Origin: Macrotis lagotis | Taxonomy: Eukaryota > Chordata > Mammalia > Peramelemorphia > Peramelidae | Length of the DNA stretch: 64,000 bases | Assembly: GCF_037893015.1 (NCBI RefSeq) | Contig: NC_133666.1 | Coordinates: 620,415,156 to 620,479,155 of the forward strand | Direction: 5' to 3' | In this document: in pieces, positions 52,964-62,929 of the stretch | Layout: each line of letters opens with the position of its first letter | Position numbering within the stretch: position 1 is the stretch's first letter | Translations under genes and position numbers: made by a program | The notes under the pieces: model-generated | The model's input: the letters and a program-made list of their open reading frames with translations, nothing else | Databases searched by the model: none | Told to the model about the DNA's origin: nothing

Positions 52964-54105
52964 TAAAAATCTCAACACCACAATGAAAGAAATAGAAGAA
53001 CATTGCACAGAACTTTAGAATACAAACCACAAAGTGACAAGATAAAGGATCCACAAATTAGCTACAGAAAAAGAAAAACATTAAGACTGGTGATTAAATT
53101 GAACAAATCCAATGACAAACAACAAATTTTGTGAATGACCAAGAATAGGCCTTCAAATATAAAGGAAAAGAAATGTGAATAAGGCAAGACTATTTTGCAA
53201 GAATGAATGGAATGTGTTCCAAGAGCAGAGGAGATCAAGATACAATCCAAGGTAACATACCTTGCCATCTTGACCCCCACCATCAGTGATAAAAGATGGA
53301 CATTCAGTAAAAAAAAAAAAAAAAAAACATTAAAAATATTCCTAGAAGGAAAACCAACTCAAACAGATTATTTGCTTTTCAAGCACCACAGACAACAGAA
53401 ATACAAGAAAAATAAACAAATACAAAGATGAAAGATAACAAAATAACAACAAATGAATATCCTTAACAAAGAATATAAGCAAAACAGGAAGGCAAACAGA
53501 ACAGGACTGAAAAATCATGGACTAAACTTCACAACATCTGTCTACCCGTGATTTTGTGAGACTAAATTGCAGAAGGGGAGGGCATTTAGAGGGAGAAAGG
53601 AAAAGAAAAAGATAGAAGGATATATGTGTTATACTTTAATCAAGTCAAAAATAATCATGAAGGGAAAATAACTTCTGTAGTCTTTTGATAAGAAGAAAGC
53701 CTATAAGAGAATGGATGAGGATGCAAAGGAAGGGACTGAAATGGTGGAAAGAATGGGAGAAATCTTATTTTGGTAATGAGACAAGGCTCCACTGAAGAAA
53801 ATGCCCAATGGGAAAATAGATGTTCTATAAAAAGAGATGAGAACTTTACAATCAACATAATCTGCCGGAATTTGATGTTGAGAGAGATCACTCCTCCTTT
53901 CTAAGAAGAGGAATCAAAGTTCCTGGGGCACTGGCAGCCAGAGAGTGGGAGGGACCTAGGAAGGAAATTGCATGGCAAATGGGGGGAAAAGATGACTCAT
54001 AAGGAGGGCAAAAATTAATAATGAACTGCACAGAATTCCTATTTTAGAGTAAGATCATCTCTGTCACTTGTAGGAATTGATATTAGGGTTGGAGGTAAGA
54101 TTTAA
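52964..54105 (+). repeat. A-rich LINE-like sequence, unclassified
   Basis: A-rich on the plus strand with short lysine-rich frames (for example 53207-53431, ending FLEGKPTQTDYLLFKHHRQQ) and a poly(A) run at 53311-53328. The layout recalls the LINE1 ORF1-to-ORF2 stretch at 59900-60400, but no ORF1 domain is recognised. Confidence 0.4.
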
Positions 54106-54109
54106 AAAG

Positions 54110-54560
54110 CAATATATATATAAAATGTTTAGAAAAGACAGCACAGGAGAGCATTGTACACAGTTGCAGCAACTTTGTGTGATGATCAACTATGATATAC
54201 TTAGCTCTTTTCAGCAATATGGGGATCAAAAATAACTCTAAAAGACTTGTTGACAGAAAATTCCATCCACATCTAGAGAAAGAACTATGGAGTTATTTTC
54301 ACTTTCTTTTTTTAGTTTTTAGTTTTTTTCTCACTTCAAGGTTTTCAACTTTTGTTCTGATTCTTTCACAACATGACTAATATGGAAATATGTTTAATAT
54401 GATTATACATGTATCATATTGCCTTTATCTGGGGAAGGGAGAGAGGAAGAAGAGAAGGAAGTAGAAAAATTTAGAACTCAAAATCTTACAAAAATGAATA
54501 TTGAAAACTATCTTTACACGGAACTGGAAAATAAAATTTGTTAAATGAAACAAAAAAAGG
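54110..54560 (+). repeat. LINE1 3' terminal region
   Basis: 'gagcattgtacacagttgca', 'gtgtgatgatcaactatgat', 'ccatccacatctagagaaag', 'cacaacatgactaatatgga', 'gaactcaaaatcttacaaaa', 'ctatctttacacggaactgg' in order. Confidence 0.87.
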
Positions 54561-54668
54561 AAAGGAAACCCAAAATAAATACTTTAGAGGCTTTAATTTT
54601 ATGTGGAATACAGAAACTAAAAAAAATATACTAAATAAGTATAGCTTTATAAATCAAAAGACAGAAAT

Positions 54669-54800
54669 GGGGATGGCTAGGTCGTGAAGTGGATAGAGCA
54701 TTGGCCCTGAAGTCAGGAGGACCTAAGTTCAAATACGACCTCAGATACTTAATAATTGCCTAGCTTTTTGACCTTAACCTCATTGCCTTATATAAAATTT
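54669..54800 (+). mobile_element. WSINE1-type SINE, diverged
   Basis: 'gatggctaggtcgtgaagtg' to 'cctcattgccttatataaa'; lacks the 'gggcaagccac' block. Confidence 0.87.
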
Positions 54801-55479
54801 TTTTGAAATGAAAGAAATAATGAAGGGAAGGAAAAAATGCTTTTTCAAAAAAGATGCAGAAAATGAAATCTTAAAAAAACCTTAAAAAACAACATAAGTT
54901 GAAAAGAAAGAGAGTAAAGGAAATTTTACTTTACTACATAACTGAGAGAAGACAAGGAGGAGGAGAATTAAATAACTAGATAACATTAAGAAATAAGTAG
55001 ATAACATAAAGAAACTACCAAGTTAAGCAAAACTCAAAACTAAGGAAAAGGGTAACAAATAGAAATAGTGCAGCTTTCAGAGATTTGGTATACAGTATTG
55101 TATTTGCTCATCTGGGTCAAAATACATCAACTGGTTTGATTAAAATGATGGGGAAATAAAGAAGTTGCTAAGTGAAAAACAAGAACACAGGGTTTACTAG
55201 CAGGATAGTTCATCCATCCTTAAGAAGGCAGTATGTAATTCCATCAAAAGTAAAATACAAACAAAACTTAGAAAGATGAAGCATTCTCAGTTCAGTAAGA
55301 AGGCAGATGAAATTCAGTTCTATATGGATAGTAAAAATCCAAAGTGCTTTTGTGATGCCCTGAAGGGTTTTACAGGCCAAAGACCTATGGTGCATCTCAG
55401 CTATTCAGTGCTGATGGAGCACATTGATTAGTGATAGGAACTTGATCCTAGTGACATGTACTGAATACTTCCATGATTT

Positions 55480-55912
55480 TTTTAAAATTTTAATAAGTTT
55501 ACTTATTTATTTTTCCAATTATATGCAAAGATTGTTTTCACCACTCATTTTTTGGTAAGGTTTTGAGTTCCATATTTTTCTCCCTTCTTCTCTTCCCTCC
55601 CCTTGAATGTGAACAATCTGATATAACTATGTTATAACTATATTAAACATATTTCTATATTAGTCATGTTGTGAAAGAAGAATCAGAACAAAAGGGGGAA
55701 AGGTTATGAGAGGGTAAAAAACATAAAGCATAAAACAAATTTTAAAAATTGGAAATAGTATATTTTGGTCTGCATTCAGACTCCATAAATCCTTTTCTGG
55801 ATATAGATGACATTTTTCTATCAAAAGTCCTTTAGAATGAGAAGAGCCAAGTCCATCATAGTTGATTATCACACAATGTTGCTGATAGTGCATACAATGT
55901 TCTTCTGGTTCC
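55480..55912 (-). mobile_element. LINE1 3' end inserted in reverse into RTE
   Basis: Starts with a T/A-rich tail (55484-55515), then the reversed LINE1 end 'ttccaattatatgcaaagat', 'tagtcatgttgtgaaagaag', 'tgcattcagactccataaat' and 'gttgattatcacacaatgtt'. The RTE frame resumes directly after it ('caatgcagaagtcattgacc'). Confidence 0.88.
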
Positions 55913-57242
55913 ACAAATCAATCAATGCAGAAGTCATTGACCATTTAACTGAAGATGAAGTCAATCAATCCCTAGATGAAGTTCCAAATGAATGCCATTA
56001 GATCCCTTTCATATGGCAAAAGATGATTCTATCCCAGCTGAGATTTGCAAGTGAGAGGTCCATTGCTCATACAAAAGCTGACTGAAATTTTCTGGTTATA
56101 TGGCATGAGAAGATTATCCCTCAGGAATTCAAGAATGCCTCCATTGACCATCTCCAAAAAAGGTAAAGGAAATAGATTATCCTGTGACAATCATAGGGGT
56201 TGTTCTCTCTTAGTCACTACTGGCAAGATTCTTGCAAGAGTCCTCCTTAATCAACTGATACTTCACCTGGAGGATAGTCACCTCCCTGAGAGCTGGTGTG
56301 GCTTCAGAAAGGGTCGAGGAACAGTCAAATGCTGTCTGACAATTCCAGCAAAAATGCCAGGAATGGAACAGAAGTCTGTATACAATATTTGTAGACCTGA
56401 CCAAAGTCTTTGATACCATCAAGCATGAGGACTTATAGAAAATTATGTCAAAATTTGGTTGCTCAGAGAAGTTCATCAGTATTGTATGTCAATATAATGA
56501 AGGTATGCTTACCCAGGTTCTGGGTGGTGGTTGATGCTCTCAAGATTTTCCAGTTATCAGTGGAGTGAAAAAGGCTGTGTCCTTGCTCCCATATTATTTA
56601 GCATGATGTTCTCAGCCATGTTATCAAATGCCTTTACTGAGGATGATCATGGCCTCAAGGTTAGCTACCTCAATGATGGCAAATTCTTTAACTTGAAAAA
56701 GCTAAAGCCAAGCCCAAAGTGGAGGGAATGTTGGTGCATGACCTTTCATTTGTGCATAGTCTTTAATTGCAGATGATGGTGCCCTCAATGCAGCCTCTGA
56801 AGCTGAGATGCAACAAAATATGGGTTGAGTTTCTGCTGCTTGTGCTAATTTTGATCTAACAACACCAAGAAAACTCAGGTGCTCCATCAGCCGGCACCAC
56901 AACATCCATATGTGAAACCATCGATTATAGCAAATGAAGTAGTTTTGAGTACTGTGGACAAGTTCATTTACCTTGGCAGTATCCTTTCCAAGGAGGTATA
57001 CATTGACAATGAGGTTGACATTTGCATTGCCAGAGCTAGCTCAGTATTTGGGAGACTCTGAAAGTGTGGGAGGAAAGAGGTATTCGATTGACTACCAAAC
57101 TGAAGGTCTACAGAGCCATTGTGCTGACCTCATTGCTGTATTCCTGTGCAACCTGGACAGTCTACCAGTCCCATGCTAGGAAATTGAATTGCTTCCATTT
57201 AAATTATTTTAGGAAGATTCCGAAGATCACTTGGTAGGATTG

Positions 57243-57460
57243 GTTTTTGTTCTTTGATATGGACCAACATGAGCTTAGAATGCATTGATTGACCAACAGG
57301 TGAGGACACAGATAGTCCATGTGAACACTTGGGATGGATTCTCTAAAATTGTGCATCTTTCCTTTGAGCTGCTTCAATTCTGCCTTACTTATAAAGCACA
57401 GCACCCTCTCTGATGAGGGCATGCCATGCTGGGCTGTCCTGTGCCAGTGGTCCTGGCAGA
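57243..57460 (-). mobile_element. RTE 3' end inserted in reverse within the RTE copy
   Basis: On the minus strand this reads from 'gcccagcatggcatgccctc' through 'gcagaattgaagcagctcaa' to 'aagaacaaaaacca', the RTE 3' end. The same stretch occurs forward at 57715-57890. Host RTE text is continuous across it ('cttggtaggat' then 'agattctagacagcagacag', as at 21685-21720). Confidence 0.82.
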
Positions 57461-57990
57461 ATAAGATTCTAGACAGCAGACAGTTTCTTGGACTAAACTG
57501 TTAAATATTCAAATATTATTACAGAGAGCACAACTCCAATGGACTGGTCACATTGTTTGAATGTCAAACATATGCTTGCCAAAAAAAAAAACTATTTTTT
57601 GGAGAAGTCACATAGGGAAGTTCTTTCAGGGGAGTCAGAAAAATAGATCCGAGGATACTTTCAAGGTCTCTCAAGAGCTATGGAATTAATTATGCAGCAT
57701 GAAAGACACTGGTTCAGGACCACCCGGCATGGTATGCTCTCATCAGAGATAATTTTACTCTCACTCTATGAGCAAGGCAGAATTGAAGCAGCTCAAAGGA
57801 AACATGAAATACAAGTTAAGAGAACCCACCCCAGGTGCTCAATTTGTGTTCAATCTGTGATAGAGTATTCTGAGCTTGTATCGGTTTGATCAACTGTATT
57901 TGTACACTGTAACTTGTCTCTAGCATAGTGATGTTGTTTTGGTCTTTTCTGATAACTAAGGACAAGAGCTAATCAACCATATTCCAGGAA

Positions 57991-58329
57991 GTCACTAGCA
58001 GGTTTTGGATGATAAGTGAATTGGCAGGAGAAGCTCTGGAGCTCTTAGTTCATAGATGGCAAGGGGATCAGAAAAATGGCAAGGAGCAGGGAACTTTGCT
58101 GGCACTGGGTACAGGATTCTGTTATATTATCCATACCTATTAGTCTCAGGTTCCAGTCCCAAGGTAAGGCAGAGGAATACGGCACACTGAGTCTGTGGTT
58201 GCAAGGTTTCTGGGAGCATGGGCACAGTTTCAGGGCAAGAAAAGTGCTTGCAGTCCCTTACATTCCAGAGCACACATCAAGAGAATAGTAAACACACTTC
58301 TCCCTAGATCATACCAACTTGGAAGAACT
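57991..58329. other. No gene; unassigned
   Basis: Balanced composition. The 70-codon plus frame at 58076-58288 shows no recognisable motif. No repeat is identified. Confidence 0.4.
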
Positions 58330-58805
58330 AAAAACTTATAGACCTGGAAAGACTTGCTTGATCTGATGCTGAGTGAAGTGAGTAGAACCAGGAGAACATT
58401 GTACAGCAAAATTGTATGATAATCAACTGTGATAGATTTAGCTCTTCCTAGTAGTACAATGCAAAGACAGATCTAAAATATTTGTTATGGAAAATGCCAT
58501 GAACATCCAGAGAAGAAACTATGGAGTCTCAATCAGGTCAAAGTATACTATTTTTGATTTGTTTCATGTTTTATATTTCATCCCCCTCATGCTTTCTTCC
58601 CTTTTGTTCTGATTTTTCTTTCATGACATGACTAATATAAAATATGTTTAACATATTTATAAATAAATAATCTATATAAGATGACTTTCTGTTAAGGAAA
58701 GGGAAGAGGGAAGAGTGAGAGAGAGGGAGGAAAATGTGGAACTCAAAACCTATAACAAATGAGTTATAGGTTATATATCTTTACATGTATTGAAAAAAAT
58801 AAAGA
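58330..58805 (+). repeat. LINE1 3' terminal region
   Basis: 'agacctggaaagacttgctt', 'ctgatgctgagtgaagtgag', 'gtatgataatcaactgtgat', 'gaacatccagagaagaaact', G/A-rich block 58697-58735, 'atatatctttacatgtattg', 'aaaaataaagag'. Confidence 0.88.
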
Positions 58806-59309
58806 GAAATCACAAAGAAAACAGAAAAAAGCAGCATGAAAAACATAGGAAAAATAAGCAAACAACAACAAAAAAAACTAGACCATAGAAAGTTAGCATG
58901 GTGACATGAAAGATCAAAACACAGTCAAAACAGCTACATTCAAGACCTCAAAGATAAAGTAAATTTGGTTTTGGATTAAAAAAAAAAATTCCTGGAAGAA
59001 CTCAAAAATTTAGAAAAAACAAATAAGAGAAGCAGACGAAAGATTGGGAAAAGAAAAGAGAGTGATGCAAAAAAAAAATCATGAAAAATGACTCAACAGC
59101 TTAGTAAAGGAGGCATCAAAAGATGCTGAAGAAAATAATAGTTTAAAAAAGAAAATAAGTCAAATAGTAAAAAGGCCCAACTCAAAAAGAAAAGAAATAC
59201 AAAAATTCACTGAAGTGAAGAATTCAATAACAAGTAGAACTGAATAAATGGAGAACAAACATATACAAAAATTCACTGAAAAAAGAACTCCTTAAAAAAA
59301 TGGAATTGG

Positions 59310-59474
59310 AGGGGCGGCTAGGTGGCACAGTGGATAAAGCACCGGCCCTGGAGTCAGGAGTACCTGGGTTCAAATCTAGTCTCAGACACTTAATAATTAC
59401 CTAGCTGTGTGGCCTTGGGGAAGCCACTTAACCCCATTTGCCTTGCAAAAACAAACAAACAAACAAAAAACCCC
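59310..59474 (+). mobile_element. WSINE1-type SINE
   Basis: TSD aaaaaatggaattggga-like on both sides (about 59293-59309 and 59475-59491). The tail is (AAAC)n-rich with a C-run. Confidence 0.94.
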
Positions 59475-59708
59475 CCAAAAAAATGGAATTGGGAAAATAG
59501 AAGCTGTAACTCCATGAGATATCAAGAAACAATGAAACAAAATCAAAAGGATGAAAAAAATTGAAGAAAATGTGAAAAAATCTCAGTGGAAAAATAAGTG
59601 ATCTGGAAAATAAGCCATGATAAAAAAAAAAGAGTCTAGACATCATCTTTCAAGAAAAATCCAGGAAAACTACCCTAATATTTTAGAACTAGAAGGTAAA
59701 AATAGAAA

Positions 59709-59897
59709 TTGAAAGAAACCATTGATCCTAAAATGAAAATTCCCAGGAATATTATAGCCAAATTTCAGAGTTGCCAAATCAAGGAAAAAATATTGCAGGT
59801 AGCCAGAAAGAAACAATTCAAATATCATGAAGCCATAGTCAAGATCATCCAAGATTTAGCAGCTTTTATATTGAAAGATCAGAAGAGCTTGGAATAG
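59709..59897 (+). pseudogene. LINE1 ORF1 C-terminal domain, open fragment
   Basis: An uninterrupted 62-codon frame. PRNIIAKFQSCQIKEKILQV (from about residue 11) is followed by ARKKQFKYHEAIVKIIQDLA. This aligns with the LINE1 ORF1p C-terminal RNA-binding domain (PRHIIVRF...KEKMLRAAREKG pattern in human LINE1), where the arginine/lysine-rich 'ARKK' stretch contacts nucleic acid. The upstream RRM and coiled coil are frame-broken. It is an evolutionary remnant in the LINE1 5' part at 58806. Confidence 0.8.
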
Positions 59898-60477
59898 GAT
59901 AGTTCAGAGGGTAAAGAGGTTAGGATTACAACCAAGAATCACCTACCCAGCAAAACTGAGTTTAATCCATGGGGGTGGGGTGGGGCAGGAAATGAATATT
60001 TAATGAAATAGAGGACTTTCAAGCATTCTTGATGAAAAGACTCCAAACTGAATAGAAAATTTGACATTCAAATACTGGACTGGAGAAAAACATTAAAAGG
60101 TAAATGGAAAGAGAAATCATAAGGGATTCAATAAGGTTAAACATTCCTACTTGGAAAGATGATACTTGTGATTCCTAAGGATTTTATCACTGTTGGGGCA
60201 GCTAGAAAGAGTATACATAGACTAAAGGCATGGGTGTGAGTTGACTATAAAGAAGTAAGAAAGAGGAATCCACAAGGAGGGAGGAGAAAGGAGAGACAGA
60301 ATAGGGCAAAATTATCTCACTTAAAAGAGGTACAAAAGAGCTTTTATCCTAGAAGGGGAAAGGGGGATGCTAGCTTAAAGAGGAAATAATATACATGCTC
60401 ATTTGGGTATAAAAATCTATCTTACCCTACAGGGAAGCAGGAGGCGAATGGGAAGGATAAACAGAGAAGAAATAAGG

Positions 60478-60765
60478 TTTTTTTTTTAATTTTATTTTAT
60501 TTTTATTTTTATTTATTATTATTATTATTATTTTATTTATTTATTTGTTTATTTTTTACTTTATTTTATTTATTTATTTTTATGTTTATTTATATATTTA
60601 TATGTTTATATATATTTATTTTTATTTTTATATTTATTCATTTATATTTATTATTTATTTTATTTATTATTATTATTATTTATTTTATTTTTATTATTTT
60701 TATTTATTTTTTATTTATTTTATTTTTATTTTATTTTATTTTATTTTTAGTTTTTTTTTAGTTTT
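60478..60765. repeat. Long (TTTA/TTTTA)n AT-only tract
   Basis: About 290 bp composed almost wholly of T and A in TTTAT/TTTTA/TTA words. The open frame across it (60545-60829) is low-complexity F/Y/I and not a gene. Confidence 0.97.
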
Positions 60766-60907
60766 TTTTTTTGCAAGGCAAACGGGGTTAAGTGGCTTGC
60801 CCAAGGCCACACAGCTAGGTAATTATTAAGTGTCTGAGATTGGATTTGAACCAGGTACTCCTGACTCCAGGGCTGGTGCTTTATCCACTACTTCACCTAG
60901 CCGCCCC
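60766..60907 (-). mobile_element. WSINE1-type SINE, reverse, with hugely expanded tail
   Basis: The body is normal. Its T-rich (tail) side merges into the AT tract. Possible TSD gaaataaggttttt (60466) / gaaatagtttttt (60911) encloses body plus tract. Confidence 0.88.
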
Positions 60908-61071
60908 ACGAAATAGTTTTTTAATAAGTTTTAATAATCATAGCTGTGGGGGGGGGAAATTTATAGAAAATTTATCTGATAAAGGACTCATTTGTCAAAT
61001 AAATAGAGAACTGAGTCAAATTTATAAGAATGAAAGACATTCCCCAATTGATAAATGGTTAAAGGATATGA

Positions 61072-61312
61072 GAGGCAGCTAGTAGCTCAGTGGTTAGAAT
61101 ACTGGGCCTGGAGTCAGGAAACCCTGAGTTCAAATCTTGTCTCAGACACTTCCTAGGTGTGTGACACTGGACAAGTCATTTAACCTCTAATTGATTGACA
61201 AAAGGATTCACTGAATCTACTAGAAAAGATACACTCCAGTATTCTTGCCAAGAAAACCCTCTGAACAACCATGTTACATGTGTTCATAAAGAGTTGTGAA
61301 TGACTTAACAAC
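61072..61312 (+). mobile_element. Mar1-type SINE, forward, full length
   Basis: Head 'ggcagctagtagctcagtgg', RTE-like tail 'cataaagagttgtgaatgac' plus 'ttaacaac'. TSD aaaggatatga just outside both ends (about 61061-61071 and 61313-61323). Confidence 0.92.
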
Positions 61313-61495
61313 AAAGGATATGAAAGGCAATTTTCAGATGAAATCAAAGGTATCCATAGACATATGGAAAAATGCTCTAAATCACTATTGATTAGAGAAA
61401 TGAAGATTAAAACAACTCTGAGATACCACCTCACACCTATCAGACGAAAGGGAAAATAACAAATGTTGGAGAAAGTGTGGGAAAATTGGGACACT

Positions 61496-61640
61496 TGGGG
61501 GCAGGTGGCTTAGTGGATAAAGCACCTCAGGAGTACCTGGGTTCAAATCCGGTCTCAGACACTTAATAATTACCTAGCTGTGTGGCCTTGGGCAAGCCAC
61601 TTAACCTCATTTGCCTTGCAAAAACCTAAAAAGAGAAAAA
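61496..61640 (+). mobile_element. WSINE1-type SINE with small deletion
   Basis: Lacks 'ggccctggagt' before 'caggagtacc'. TSD aaaattgggacact on both sides (about 61482-61495 and 61641-61655). Confidence 0.94.
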
Positions 61641-62385
61641 AAAATTGGGACACTAAAGCACTGTTAGTGGAATAATGAACCTGTCCTGCCATTCTGGAGA
61701 GCAATTTAGAACTATGCCCCAAAAGCTATAAAACTATGTATACCCTTTGACTCAGCAATACTAGTACTAGATCAGTATCTCAAAGACATAAAAAAACAAA
61801 AAGGAAAAGGGCTTACATTTACAAAAAATATTCATGGCAGCTTTCTTAGTGGTGGCGAAAAAATTGGAAATTGTGGGGATGTCCATCAGTTGAGGAATAG
61901 CTGAACAAATTGTTGTATATGAATGTGATAGAATAATATTGTGTTGTAAGAAATGATGAACGGGATGCTTTCAGAAAAACTTAGAAAGTTTTACATGAAT
62001 CAATGCAAAATAAAGTGAGTCAGAGAAATGAGATCCAGAACATTGTGCACAGTATTAGCAGTACTGTAGGATAATCAACTATGAATGACTTAATGGTTCT
62101 AAGTAATGCAATGATCCACAACCATTCTGAAGGACTTAAAATGAAAAATGCACTCTATCTCCAGAGGAAGAACTAGATGCAGATTGAAGCATACTTTTTC
62201 TTTACTTTCTTATTTTTCTTGGGGTTTTTTGGTCAGTGTTCTCTTTTACAACATGGCCAATATGAAAATGTTTTACATGACTCCACACAAACAGCCTTTT
62301 TCAAATTGCTTGCTTTCTCAATGAGAGGGGAGAGGAGGGAGGGAAGATGAGGATTTGGATCTCACCATTTTATTTTATGTTTTAG

Positions 62386-62762
62386 GAGACAGAATTTTTC
62401 CAATTATATGTAAAGACAATTTTTAAACATTTATTTCTTCCTCATTTTCCTCTCCTTCCTCTCCCTAGGATGGCAAACAATTTGATTTAGTTATATATGT
62501 ATAATCATGTAAAACAAATATCCATATTAGTCATGTTGTGAAAGAAGAAATAGAACAAAAGAAAAAAAACAAAAAAAGAAAGTAAAAATAGTATGCTTTG
62601 TTGTGTATTCAGATTCCATCAGTTCTTTCTCTGCATGTGAATTATATTTTCTATCATGAGTCTTTTGAACTTCTTTTGGATCATTGTATTGCTGAGAAGA
62701 ACTAAGTCAACTAAGTCATAGTTGATCATTGTATAATGTTGCTGATACTGTGTGCAATGTTA
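62386..62762 (-). mobile_element. Reversed LINE1 3' end nested in a forward LINE1 3' end
   Basis: Starts with 'tttttccaattatatgtaaa' (reversed LINE1 terminus), then 'tagtcatgttgtgaaagaag', 'gtattcagattccatcagtt', 'catagttgatcattgtataa'. The forward element's terminal 'aatgttgaaaattatcttta' follows at 62778. Confidence 0.88.
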
Positions 62763-62832
62763 AATTTTTTAAAAAGAATGTTGAAAATTATCTTTACAGG
62801 TAATTAGGAAAAAATACAATATATTTGCTTTC
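62763..62832 (+). repeat. Last part of the forward LINE1 3' end
   Basis: 'gaatgttgaaaattatcttt' then 'caggtaattaggaaaaaata'. It completes the element interrupted at about 62385. Confidence 0.8.
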
Positions 62833-62925
62833 CTGACACCAAAAAGAAGGAAGAGGAGGAAGAGGAGGAGAAATGGGAGGAGGAGGAGAGGAAGAAGTAA
62901 TATAGAACTTAAATAACTAGAGGAC
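62833..62925. repeat. Purine-rich (GGA)n tract
   Basis: GGAAGAGGAGG-type imperfect repeat at about 62848-62897. Confidence 0.85.
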
Positions 62926-62929
62926 TATT

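Larger units (their letters stand above)
54980..57990 (+). pseudogene. Nearly complete, decayed RTE-type LINE with two reversed insertions
   Basis: RTE LINEs are about 3.2 kb with one main ORF. This copy runs from the endonuclease/linker region (DWF-like text near 55133; 'gatgaaattcagttctatat' = DEIQFYMDSKNPK at 55307) to the 3' tail. RT motifs: VTTGKILARVLLNQL (about 56212-56256), LPESWCGFRKGRGT (56284-56325), 'gtagacctgaccaaagtctt' with FDTI (56388-56416), CVLAPILFSMMFSAML (56577-56624), the ADD catalytic box (56769-56777), IARASSVFGRL (57028-57060), then a C-terminal part and an RTE tail near 57940. Several frameshifts and stops; dead. It is split by a LINE1 piece (55480-55912) and a reversed RTE 3' end (about 57243-57460). 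Confidence 0.88.
58806..60477 (+). repeat. LINE1 5' part with ORF1, decayed
   Basis: A-rich coiled-coil-like coding text at 58930-59300 ('ctggaagaactcaaaaattt', 'gggaaaagaaaagagagtga'), a SINE, then the ORF1 C-terminal domain and inter-ORF sequence. It is arranged as at 35180-37080. Confidence 0.65.
60927..62385 (+). mobile_element. LINE1 ORF2 end and 3' UTR with two SINE insertions
   Basis: 'tctgataaaggactcatttg', 'cattccccaattgataaatgg', 'gaaaaatgctctaaatcact', 'gagataccacctcacaccta', 'ctttgactcagcaatactag', 'gtggtggcgaaaaaattgg', then the terminal blocks to 62350. Removing the two SINEs restores a continuous LINE1 sequence. It resumes for its last ~65 bp at 62763. Confidence 0.9.

Noticed and set aside
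60545..60829. 94-codon frame of F/Y/I residues resembling a membrane protein
   Set aside because: It is a translation of an AT-only microsatellite joined to a SINE.
1350..61650. Individual SINE heads as functional tRNA genes
   Set aside because: A and B box-like sequences are present, but there is no cloverleaf and each is embedded in the same repeated element body.
1300..61650. Regularly recurring ~150-bp repeat as a CRISPR array
   Set aside because: Copies are dispersed in both orientations with TSDs and tails; they are SINEs in a vertebrate genome.
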